Positions 56,477 through 64,000 of a stretch of 64,000 nt of DNA are shown piece by piece. A model generated the notes under the pieces. The model had not been told where the DNA came from, ran no database searches, and was given only the letters and a program-made list of their open reading frames with translations. The first letter of the stretch is position 1. Each line of letters begins with the position of its first letter. Source of the stretch: Jejuia algarum (GTDB lineage Bacteria; Bacteroidota; Bacteroidia; Flavobacteriales; Flavobacteriaceae); the NCBI GenBank assembly GCA_947495775.1, contig CANMAQ010000005.1, forward strand, positions 1-64,000. The letters are read 5' to 3'. The translations under genes and the position numbers were made by a program.

Positions 56477-59422
56477 TTATGTCGCTAAACTAAACATTTC
56501 AAATAAATAGTAACGTCCTAAACTTTTGTTTCCTTTACCAAAAACAGGAATTGGTTTGGTTTCATCATTGGGATTTGAATTTACCCATTCAGTTCCGTCA
56601 CTAGATTCAATAATAATTTTCTGAAAGTATTCTCCTTGTAAACCATCAAAAAATAAAGTGTCTTCAATAAAGGGGCCTTTAATATTATCAACCCCTAGTT
56701 TACGGGTAATACCAACAGCTGTTTGTAATTTAATCTTTCCATGCAGGCTAGTGGTTATTTCTGGGGAAAAATTCCATAATTCAAATTCAGCTTTTAATGT
56801 TTTATCTAGTTTAGCTTCGGCTTCTACTTCCAAGCCTATCAAGCCTTCCATTTGTATCAAGTCTCCTTCTTTTAATACGTTACCTCCACCACCTTCTAGT
56901 TGATGAGCATTATCGGTTAAAGTAAATTTTTTAGTACGCGTATTGTATTTGATGGTCAAATTAAATTTAATGATTCCTTTTACGACAGCTTTTAAATCAA
57001 ATTTTTTTAAAGGAGGAGGTAATTGCTCAGGTTCAAATTTATATTCGGTTTCAATACCTAAAAAAGGATCAGCTTTGAGATTATATTCAAAAACGGTACC
57101 TATTTGTCCATTTTTTTCTTGATGTTTATAAAAACCTGTGTTTATTGAAAGTTTGGGTGTAATGAAGTTTAAGTCATGCTTTTCTTTAAACTGATCTATT
57201 TTTTTTACAACTGTAGCTATTTTTTTAGCAGCTGGAGATACTACTTTACCTTTAGTTAGGTATATTAATAGTACATCTATTGCTAATGATGCCATGGCTA
57301 CCTGAAAAATTTGATAACTCAATAGGTCTTTGTAAGGTGAGATGTCTCCATAGTTTATTTCTTCATAGCCATCATAAAATGCATGAAATCCTATTCCTAT
57401 AATTGTGCTGGATGATTCAATAAAATCGTCTACCATTTTCTCTACAGTGTCCCAACCTTCTAGTTCACTGCTTTTTGTAAGTGTTGTAATGAGAGGTTTC
57501 AGTTTAGTCTTTATCCAATCTACACCAGCACCAACGTAAGACATGTAAGTGCCATGGCCTTCTACTAAGTCTACTTTTCTGTCTAAAAAATATAAACGAT
57601 CTTTTTCGTCCATATCAAAATTAAGATGGTAGCCCCATTTGACATCGGGGTGGACCCATATTTTTGGCGTTCGCACATAGCGGCAACTTTTTACCGATAT
57701 ATCTAGCGGTACAGGATTGAGTTGCATGGTGAGGTAGCGCGCTAAAAAGGTAGTACTATTGATAGAATTATAAGGAAAGGCAGCTTTAAATTTTAACTGC
57801 TGTTCATTAGGAGTGCCTTGTAGAGTGAAGGGCTGTACGTCTTCAAACATATTAGAGTTATATATTTTGGAGAGCACGCGACCAAAAATATTATCACTAA
57901 ACTTGGCTTTATAGTTGTAGGGGATTATGCTACTGGTATCAAAGACATTATTAATATGACTTTCTTCATTAACACAGTTAGCTACAGAAACATTTTCGTT
58001 GTCAATGTTTGTAGAAATGGTAATCTCTTTAGCATTAGCCTTATTTCCTGCAATAATATTAAAATAGGGGGTTTTATTGTCTGTTAAAGCACCAGATTCT
58101 TGTTCTTGTAGTATTACAATAGGGGCATCTTGCCCTTGTATTTGCATTTTTAGTTCGGTATACTTACACATCTCATAAGACTGCGTTACCAAAGGGAGTT
58201 GCTTTACTTTTACAACTTGTGCTACATATTCGGGTTCGTGTTCGTCTAGACTAAAGTTAGAGGTGTAGTTTACAGTAAAGGTAATTTCTCGGCTAAGGGT
58301 TTTACGTTCGTAGTGCGGCCTGCCGTCTAATGCTTTTCGTTCTAGCGGGGTTAGTGTAAGCTTTAGTTTGTATTCTTTTAAGGCATCTTTATTCCCTTTT
58401 CCTGCTTCATGGTTGCTTTTATTTGCCCACCGTATGTCTGTAACCAGTTCGTCTATAAACGCGATGTTATAGTTTAGAGAGGGGTTCTCGTTATTAAAAT
58501 GTTTTTTAAGCGGGATGTATTTTAGATAAGTTTCATTATTTTCATTACGGTTCATGCTTTTGCCGTCGCAAAATATTTCTATATCTGCGGTATAATCTAC
58601 AACATTGTGGAGGTTGAGGTGAAGGTCGATAACATCGCCATAGATAAGGGTTTGGGCTACGGCATCACAATCTTGTTTTTTAACGCCAAGGGCATCGACT
58701 TCGCGTTCGGAACGCGTTCGTTTTTCGGCATAAAAGTTAAGAATTTCAGGTGCTCCAACAGCAATTACAAATGCGCCTTGAGATTTAAATTCGGCTTTGT
58801 AATTAATACCTTCTATCCAAACGCCTTCGCCTTTCTTATTGGTTTTGTAAGCCAAATTACCAAAATAGACGTTGTTTTCGAGCACTCGCTTTACGGTATT
58901 GCTTAAATAGGGGTTGGTAGCGAAATAGTTTTTACCCACATAAGCGGTGTTTTCTAGTGTGCGTATGTCTGCGGTACTGGGATCGTAATTGGGATTAGGC
59001 TTTCCATTTTTTAGGGTTGGGCCTCCATATTTGGTGCCTTCATTTAATGAATTAAGAAATTCATGTAATGCTAAGGCATTATTTACATGTTTAAATTTTA
59101 AAAATTTGCGAGTGCCAAAATGTTTGTAGTCTTGGGCAACCCAATACACGTTTTCTCTCGTGGCTTCTTCATTACTGGCTTTTAAGACCTCTAAACTAAA
59201 ATTGGCTTTTTTATCAACTTCAATTTCAAAAAAGAAATACCCGCCATGGTTAATTTTAAAAATAGCGCTATCGGTAGCTTCGGGCGATTTCTTAATGTTG
59301 GCTACAATTTGTTTTTGGTAGCTCCCTTTACTTCTTTTAACAGGAACGGCTTCTCTTTCTTTCTTGCGCGCTTCTTCCTTTTCCTTTTCGGTCTTTGGGG
59401 TGTCGTTGTTATAATGTTTCAT
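56477..59422 (-). CDS. Large putative effector downstream of the PAAR-like protein
   Basis: The 981-aa protein has no signal peptide and starts with a charged Lys/Glu-rich segment (1–40). The bulk is predicted β-rich, with short patterned strands throughout. One hydrophobic helix is clear (about 715–735, FQVAMASLAIDVLLIYLT). A Gly-rich turn (EGGGG) near 845 precedes a β-strand-rich C-terminus. I recognise no toxin or structural domain. It begins 3 bp after the PAAR-like stop and is followed by five lipoproteins, the order expected for spike, effector and immunity genes. Pore formation via the hydrophobic helix is a possibility, not shown. Confidence 0.6.
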   Translation of the reverse strand: MKHYNNDTPKTEKEKEEARKKEREAVPVKRSKGSYQKQIVANIKKSPEATDSAIFKINHGGYFFFEIEVDKKANFSLEVLKASNEEATRENVYWVAQDYKHFGTRKFLKFKHVNNALALHEFLNSLNEGTKYGGPTLKNGKPNPNYDPSTADIRTLENTAYVGKNYFATNPYLSNTVKRVLENNVYFGNLAYKTNKKGEGVWIEGINYKAEFKSQGAFVIAVGAPEILNFYAEKRTRSEREVDALGVKKQDCDAVAQTLIYGDVIDLHLNLHNVVDYTADIEIFCDGKSMNRNENNETYLKYIPLKKHFNNENPSLNYNIAFIDELVTDIRWANKSNHEAGKGNKDALKEYKLKLTLTPLERKALDGRPHYERKTLSREITFTVNYTSNFSLDEHEPEYVAQVVKVKQLPLVTQSYEMCKYTELKMQIQGQDAPIVILQEQESGALTDNKTPYFNIIAGNKANAKEITISTNIDNENVSVANCVNEESHINNVFDTSSIIPYNYKAKFSDNIFGRVLSKIYNSNMFEDVQPFTLQGTPNEQQLKFKAAFPYNSINSTTFLARYLTMQLNPVPLDISVKSCRYVRTPKIWVHPDVKWGYHLNFDMDEKDRLYFLDRKVDLVEGHGTYMSYVGAGVDWIKTKLKPLITTLTKSSELEGWDTVEKMVDDFIESSSTIIGIGFHAFYDGYEEINYGDISPYKDLLSYQIFQVAMASLAIDVLLIYLTKGKVVSPAAKKIATVVKKIDQFKEKHDLNFITPKLSINTGFYKHQEKNGQIGTVFEYNLKADPFLGIETEYKFEPEQLPPPLKKFDLKAVVKGIIKFNLTIKYNTRTKKFTLTDNAHQLEGGGGNVLKEGDLIQMEGLIGLEVEAEAKLDKTLKAEFELWNFSPEITTSLHGKIKLQTAVGITRKLGVDNIKGPFIEDTLFFDGLQGEYFQKIIIESSDGTEWVNSNPNDETKPIPVFGKGNKSLGRYYLFEMFSLAT

Positions 59423-59425
59423 AGT

Positions 59426-59911
59426 TTAACTAATCTCAAAAATGTGTTCTGCCTCTGGTTCTGGCGGACCTTGTGGTGCGGCTAAAGGGTTTAATTGCGC
59501 ATGTACTTGCGGATCGGCCTGTTGCATTTGCGCTACGCTAGGTGCTGCAACTTGCCCATGAAAGGTGATTTCTACACAGGGTGCCCCCGCTATGGCACAA
59601 ATGGCTTTGCTGTCTTCGGTTAAAATTTTACCCTGATTGGTAAGGGTAACCTTATCGTAAAAACCTTGCCATTGGGTAATGGCAGGGATACAAGGCAAGT
59701 AGCCTCCTGTAGTAGGTTGTAGTTTGCATTGCCCAAATGTTTTGGCAAGGAAAGGCTGACCAATATCCATGGTGGAAGCTATCATTTTTTGACTGCCGTT
59801 GGTTTCGTTTATGTAGGCTTTGTGTGGGCTTACAATTTCTATTTGGTCGGGTGTAAAGCCAAATTTACATTTGCATATCGCGCCTTTACATACTATAGCA
59901 ACATCGCTCAT
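59426..59911 (-). CDS. PAAR-like DUF4280 protein
   Basis: The 161-aa protein is cysteine-spaced and glycine-rich, without a signal peptide. It has the DUF4280 pattern: VCKGAICKCKFG (about 7–18), GSQKMIASTMDIGQPF (about 39–54), WQGFYDKVTL, GKILTEDSKAICAIAGAPC (about 94–112) and a Pro/Ala/Gln-rich tail. DUF4280 proteins are PAAR-like tips that cap secretion spikes of type VI or related contractile systems. It is in the same operon as the 269-aa gene (16-bp gap) and the 981-aa gene (3-bp gap). Confidence 0.83.
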   Translation of the reverse strand: MSDVAIVCKGAICKCKFGFTPDQIEIVSPHKAYINETNGSQKMIASTMDIGQPFLAKTFGQCKLQPTTGGYLPCIPAITQWQGFYDKVTLTNQGKILTEDSKAICAIAGAPCVEITFHGQVAAPSVAQMQQADPQVHAQLNPLAAPQGPPEPEAEHIFEIS

Positions 59912-59927
59912 CTTATATCTATTTTAG

Positions 59928-60737
59928 TTAAAATATCAACCATTTGCGTTTCTTTTTTTTAGGCGTCACCTCTAGCTCTGGAGGTGTTGCTTCTATGTAT
60001 TGTGGGTTATCTGTTTCTCTTTCTTTTAACCGTGTAAGGGTATAGTGTACTAAAGTTTCGTTTAGGCTATAGATGGCTTGTATTTTACACAGAGATAGGT
60101 CTTCTTTATACAGCCAACGGCTAATGTCTAAGGTGCCATTATAGGCATCTGTACCTTTAAAACGCAGCCCCTTTAGACGTTGATGTTTTAGGGCTGTTGT
60201 TGTGCCGAAATAAGGTTCTAAAGGCTGTGATGGGTGTGTTGGGAAATAAAATGGCGTCCCTTGTGTATTGTTAAGCGATTTAGGAAATAAAAGATGGTAA
60301 ACCACATCTTTTAATAAGGTCTGTGTGGCTAAGTCTTCGGTCGCTAAATGGTCTCCTATTTGCTGTAAGTAGCTATTGGTAGCATGGCCTTTATAGCGTT
60401 CTCTTATTTTAGGAAGCCCTTCTTGCCATTTTTTACGTAAGCCTTGGTAATTGTGCAATTTTATAAATTGTCCATTTTTAGATACAACGCATTCAATAGG
60501 GTAGAGGCATTGCATGCAGGCATCTGCAAGCTGGTCTACCATTTTTTGAGGTTCTGTACCGTTTATAAAGACTTGTTTTCGTTGTAAGGCAACTATAAAC
60601 TGAGAGGCTTCGGTATAGGATAGGTATTGGCAAGAGATAATATAGGAGAGGGATACGTCTTGCGCTGTTCCATATAGGGTTTCTACGCCATAAAAGAACG
60701 TTTTTCCTAAAAAATTGTATCTGTGTTCTGTATTCAT
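59928..60737 (-). CDS. Conserved protein preceding the PAAR-like gene (possible adaptor)
   Basis: The 269-aa cytoplasmic protein of mixed fold starts MNTEHRYNFLGKTFFYGVET. It contains MVDQLADACMQCLYPIECVV and a long helix (about 100–165), and ends in a Lys-rich tail with KKKKRKW. There is no signal, transmembrane helix or known motif. Its place as first gene of the PAAR–effector–lipoprotein operon suggests an effector-loading or chaperone role like the adaptors of type VI effectors. That is inferred from context alone. Confidence 0.6.
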   Translation of the reverse strand: MNTEHRYNFLGKTFFYGVETLYGTAQDVSLSYIISCQYLSYTEASQFIVALQRKQVFINGTEPQKMVDQLADACMQCLYPIECVVSKNGQFIKLHNYQGLRKKWQEGLPKIRERYKGHATNSYLQQIGDHLATEDLATQTLLKDVVYHLLFPKSLNNTQGTPFYFPTHPSQPLEPYFGTTTALKHQRLKGLRFKGTDAYNGTLDISRWLYKEDLSLCKIQAIYSLNETLVHYTLTRLKERETDNPQYIEATPPELEVTPKKKKRKWLIF

Positions 60738-61050
60738 GAATGTGTTTTTAAAGTAGGTTTAAAAACAAGTGTTTTATTTTTTAATGTACTGATTTTCGTT
60801 AGCGTTAGTGCAACTAAAATAGTATAAAAATATAAAAGAATTTGTATTTTAATGTATTATTAACGCTAGGTCTTTTAAAAATAACTCTTACAACAGTGTA
60901 CTGTTCTGGTTTTAATTTTTTTTTAGAAGGCGACATGGTGTTTTTTAAGGTTAGGCCTGTTCTAGTAATGCCATGTTTTTAAAACGAAACTTAGTACAAT
61001 AAATAAAGCGGTGTTTTTGAGATCGTGTCTGTTTTTTTTAGGTTAAACAC
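60738..61050. other. Intergenic, promoter region of the PAAR operon
   Basis: No gene is seen. It should carry the promoter for the minus-strand run starting with the 269-aa gene, but no clear TTG/TAnnTTTG pair is visible. A weak inverted element, TTAGCGTTAG/ATTAACGCTAGG (about 60799–60873), is present. Confidence 0.4.
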
Positions 61051-62091
61051 TTAAAATGTGCTTTTATAGAGGTCTATCTTTACATGCTTAAGAGGGATCT
61101 GTGTGTTGCCAACTTTAAGAAATACGTCTACATCTTTTTTTGTTTTGAATTCAAAAATGAATTCGGCAGTATCTTTTTCTGGATCTTTAATGAGTGTTTG
61201 GAAACTGTCAAACACTTCTTGTTCATTAAAATAGAATTTTGATCGTAGTCTTTTGCCATCAGTTTTCTCCCAGCTTACGATAACAGCACTAGGGATGGTA
61301 CGAGGTTTTAGTGTTGTGTTTTTAATGGCATCTTTAACTAAAAATTCAGCATTGCCATTATAGTGTTCTGTTCTTAATCGAAAGGCCTTTTTTACGATAG
61401 AACCCCGTATCACAGGTTTCCATATATAGGTTTTAGCATAAGTTTCCCATGCTTTAAACGGAATAGGTTTGTTGAGTTCTATATGAGGTACATCTTCTAT
61501 TGCTGTATTTACATAAAGAGTTCTGTCCTGTATACCACTAGGGTTGAAATCTCTAAAATCGATATAAGTTTCTTCTCCATAGAAGGTGGCCACCTGTGTT
61601 TTGTTGCCTACACCACTTAGCCAAACCCCTAGAAGTCCCCCAGGCCCTACGCCTACAATAATTTCGGTATAGGTTCTTTTAACGTTATGTGTAGTGGTGT
61701 CTCTAATATCTAAAAAGCCTTCCTCAAATAATTTTTCCATTTTAGCCACAGGTAATTTAAAACTACCACCGTAAAATTTGTTTTCTCTAAAAGACATCCA
61801 AGCGATATCTAATTGATGGGGGAGGGCTTTAAGTGTAGCATCTGAATAGGTTGTTCCATTACTGCCCCAACCACTTTTTAAAATACCACCATAAGGTACA
61901 GGAACACCGTTTTTTTTACCATAATGCAGGCTGCCTCTATAAATTTCTGAAGGAAAATGCTCTGGTTGGCAGGCCGATACATTCCAATGGAATTTTTTTG
62001 TTTTTTTTGTGCTGTTACAAGCGCTAATACATGCCAACCAGCAGATGCTAAGTAGTAAAAGGCTTGTTTTATGGATGGTCTTTTTTTGCAA
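61051..62091 (-). CDS. DUF2931-family lipoprotein, copy 1
   Basis: The 346-aa protein has a lipoprotein signal (lipobox ISAC, Cys25). It carries the DUF2931 pattern HWNVSACQPEHFPS, GGILKSGWGSNGTTYSD, LDIAWMSFRENKFYGGSF (about 92–109) and IIVGVGPGGLLGVWLSG (about 142–158). It differs from the other two copies mainly at about 190–210 (IQDRTLYVNTAIEDVPHIEL). The family is often found beside type VI and toxin loci; its role is unknown. Envelope immunity is a reasonable guess. Confidence 0.8.
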   Translation of the reverse strand: MQKKTIHKTSLLLLSICWLACISACNSTKKTKKFHWNVSACQPEHFPSEIYRGSLHYGKKNGVPVPYGGILKSGWGSNGTTYSDATLKALPHQLDIAWMSFRENKFYGGSFKLPVAKMEKLFEEGFLDIRDTTTHNVKRTYTEIIVGVGPGGLLGVWLSGVGNKTQVATFYGEETYIDFRDFNPSGIQDRTLYVNTAIEDVPHIELNKPIPFKAWETYAKTYIWKPVIRGSIVKKAFRLRTEHYNGNAEFLVKDAIKNTTLKPRTIPSAVIVSWEKTDGKRLRSKFYFNEQEVFDSFQTLIKDPEKDTAEFIFEFKTKKDVDVFLKVGNTQIPLKHVKIDLYKSTF

Positions 62092-62115
62092 TTAAGATAA
62101 GGTTAATGGTTGCTT

Positions 62116-63156
62116 TTAAAATGTGCTTTTATAGAGGTCTATCTTTACATGCTTAAGAGGGATCTGTGTGTTGCCAACTTTAAGAAACACGTCTACATCT
62201 TTTTTTGTTTTGAATTCAAAAATGAATTCGGCAGTATCTTTTTCTGGATCTTTAATGAGTGTTTGGAAACTGTCAAACACTTCTTGTTCATTAAAATAGA
62301 ATTTTGATCGTAGTCTTTTGCCATCAGTTTTCTCCCAGCTTACGATAACAGCACTAGGGATGGTACGAGGTTTTAGTGTTGTGTTTTTAATGGCATCTTT
62401 AACTAAAAATTCAGCATTGCCATTATAGTGTTCTGTTCTTAATCGAAAGGCCTTTTTTACGATAGAACCCCGTATCACAGGTTTCCATATATAGGTTTTA
62501 GCATAGGTTTCCCATGCTTTAAAAGGGATAGGTTTGTTCAGTTCAGAGGGATCTACTTCTGCTTTTCTACGAGAAACATAGAGGTCTCTGTCTAGTATTC
62601 CACTAGGGTTGAAATCTCTAAAATCGATATGAGTTTCTTCTCCATAGAAGGTAGCCACCTGTGTTTTGTTGCCTACACCACTTAGCCAAACCCCTAGCAG
62701 CCCCCCAGGCCCTACGCCTACAATAATTTCGGTATAAGTTCTTTTAACGTTATGTGTAGTGGTATCTCTAATATCTAAAAAGCCTTCCTCAAATAATTTT
62801 TCCATTTTAGCCACAGGTAATTTAAAACTACCACCATAAAATTTATTTTCTCTGTAAGACATCCAAGCGATATCTAATTGATGGGGGAGGGCTTTAAGTG
62901 TAGCATCTGAATAGGTTGTTCCATTACTGCCCCAACCACTTTTTAAAATACCACCATAGGGTACAGGAACACCGTTTTTTTTACCATAATGCAGGCTGCT
63001 TCTATAAATTTTTGAAGGAAAATGCTCTGGTTGGCAGGCCGATACATTCCAATGGAATTTTTTTGTTTTTTTTGTGCTGTTACAAGCGCTAACACATGCC
63101 AACCAGCAGATGCTAAGTAGTAAAAGGCTTGTTTTATGGATGGTCTTTTTTTGCAA
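62116..63156 (-). CDS. DUF2931-family lipoprotein, copy 2
   Basis: The 346-aa protein is nearly identical to copy 1 except around residues 185–205, where it reads ILDRDLYVSRRKAEVDPSEL, identical to copy 3. Start-to-start spacing is 1065 bp to each neighbour. The 24-bp gaps between copies are also conserved, so whole gene-plus-spacer units were duplicated. Confidence 0.8.
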   Translation of the reverse strand: MQKKTIHKTSLLLLSICWLACVSACNSTKKTKKFHWNVSACQPEHFPSKIYRSSLHYGKKNGVPVPYGGILKSGWGSNGTTYSDATLKALPHQLDIAWMSYRENKFYGGSFKLPVAKMEKLFEEGFLDIRDTTTHNVKRTYTEIIVGVGPGGLLGVWLSGVGNKTQVATFYGEETHIDFRDFNPSGILDRDLYVSRRKAEVDPSELNKPIPFKAWETYAKTYIWKPVIRGSIVKKAFRLRTEHYNGNAEFLVKDAIKNTTLKPRTIPSAVIVSWEKTDGKRLRSKFYFNEQEVFDSFQTLIKDPEKDTAEFIFEFKTKKDVDVFLKVGNTQIPLKHVKIDLYKSTF

Positions 63157-63180
63157 TTAAGACAAGGTTAACGGTTATTT

Positions 63181-64000
63181 TTAAAATGTGCTTTTATAGA
63201 GGTCTATCTTTACATGCTTAAGAGGGATCTGTGTGTTGCCAACTTTAAGAAACACGTCTACATCTTTTTTTATTTTGAATTCAAAAATGAATTCGGCAGT
63301 ATCTTTTTCTGGGTCTTTAAAGCGTGTTTCGAAACTATCAAGTATTTCTTGTTCGTTAAAATAGAATTCAGACATGAGGCGTTTTCCATCAGTTTTCTCC
63401 CAATTTACGATAACAGCACTAGGGATGGTACGAGGTTTTAGTGTTGTGTTTTTAATGGCATCTTTAACTAAAAATTCAGCATTGCCATTATAGTGTTCTG
63501 TTCTTAATCGAAAGGCCTTTTTTACGATAGAACCCCGTATCACAGGTTTCCATATATAGGTTTTAGCATAGGTTTCCCATACTTTAAAAGGGATAGGTTT
63601 GTTCAGTTCAGAGGGATCTACTTCTGCTTTTCTACGAGAAACATAGAGGTCTCTGTCTAGTATTCCACTAGGGTTGAAATCTCTAAAATCGATATGAGTT
63701 TCTTCTCCATAGAAGGTGGCCACCTGTGTTTTGTTGCCTACACCACTTAGCCAAACCCCTAGCAGCCCCCCAGGCCCTACGCCTACAATAATTTCGGTAT
63801 AAGTTCTTTTAACGTTATGTGTAGTGGTATCTCTAATATCTAAAAAGCCTTCCTCAAATAATTTTTCCATTTTAGCTACAGGTAATTTAAAACTACCACC
63901 ATAAAATTTATTTTCTCTGTAAGACATCCAAGCGATATCTAATTGATGGGGGAGGGCTTTAAGTGTAGCATCTGAATAGGTTGTTCCATTACTGCCCCAA
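63181..64000 (-). CDS. DUF2931-family lipoprotein, copy 3 (5' end outside window)
   Basis: The coding frame is open to the right edge of the window, where it still matches the other copies (WGSNGTTYSDATLKALPH). An internal ATG at 63927 is not the start. By analogy about 220 bp, including the signal peptide, lie beyond the window. Near the C-terminus it differs from copies 1 and 2 in several residues (about 270–300, RLMSEFYFNEQEILDSFETR). Confidence 0.8.
   Translation of the reverse strand, partial: WGSNGTTYSDATLKALPHQLDIAWMSYRENKFYGGSFKLPVAKMEKLFEEGFLDIRDTTTHNVKRTYTEIIVGVGPGGLLGVWLSGVGNKTQVATFYGEETHIDFRDFNPSGILDRDLYVSRRKAEVDPSELNKPIPFKVWETYAKTYIWKPVIRGSIVKKAFRLRTEHYNGNAEFLVKDAIKNTTLKPRTIPSAVIVNWEKTDGKRLMSEFYFNEQEILDSFETRFKDPEKDTAEFIFEFKIKKDVDVFLKVGNTQIPLKHVKIDLYKSTF

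Noticed and set aside
50766..64000. A complete type VI secretion system
   Set aside because: Only a PAAR-like tip and putative effector/immunity genes are present; no sheath, tube, baseplate or ATPase genes are in the window.

Overview
The window looks like chromosome of a marine member of the Flavobacteriaceae (Bacteroidota). The evidence is low GC, type IX secretion (T9SS) C-terminal sorting domains, a TonB-dependent receptor with a carboxypeptidase-like N-terminal domain, TAnnTTTG-type promoter elements, several small families typical of this group (HYC_CC_PP, GDCCVxC, a DUF6660-like protein, DUF2931), and the gene order relA/spoT–fur–purA and rpsF–rpsR–rplI. Species cannot be read from the sequence.

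Region 1 (1–17.5 kb) looks horizontally acquired. A gene-free stretch rich in palindromes and hairpins (1–1360) is followed by a RadC-type protein and two metal-handling operons facing each other. The plus-strand operon (2.3–8.5 kb) encodes a small metal-site protein, a TonB receptor, a Fur-family regulator, a DUF3703 protein, a MerT–MerP fusion, a GDCCVxC protein and a Zn/Cd/Pb-type P1B ATPase. The minus-strand operon (17.2–8.8 kb) encodes a HYC_CC_PP protein, a CusA-type RND pump, a TolC-type channel, an HMA–MauE fusion, a CusB-type adaptor and an HMA lipoprotein. Two 67-bp direct repeats, each ending in a hairpin, flank the second operon (8598 and 17444).

Region 2 (17.5–22.3 kb) is a graveyard: a frameshifted NlpC/P60-like gene, the end of an IS256-family element, a 521-aa exported protein of unknown role, REP-like repeats interleaved with two decayed tails of the same regulator gene, and a broken REP-associated tyrosine transposase.

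Region 3 (22.3–38.1 kb) is core genome. It holds a MORN-repeat protein, the minus-strand cluster purA/fur/relA-spoT/rdgB/DCC-thioredoxin-like, hpf, rlmH, nadC, a YihY/BrkB membrane protein, priA, a LytTR response regulator, rpsF-rpsR-rplI, a DUF6495-like gene and hisS.

Region 4 (38.3–50.7 kb) is a small polysaccharide-use locus: an exported GH2 enzyme with an unusual active-site motif, a 1716-aa LamG/T9SS protein, and a divergently transcribed sulfatase fused to LamG, PKD-like and T9SS domains.

Region 5 (50.7–64 kb) is the most interesting part. It is a minus-strand island resembling a contact-dependent effector/immunity locus: three tandem DUF2931 lipoproteins (1065-bp period, the first running off the window), a 269-aa protein, a PAAR-like DUF4280 protein, a 981-aa putative effector, five tandem lipoprotein paralogs (988-bp period for three of them), and a degenerate sixth copy. 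The sixth copy is fused to the C-terminal tip of a polymorphic toxin, and the likely cognate immunity gene starts 10 bp later. I do not recognise the five-copy lipoprotein family or the 981-aa protein.
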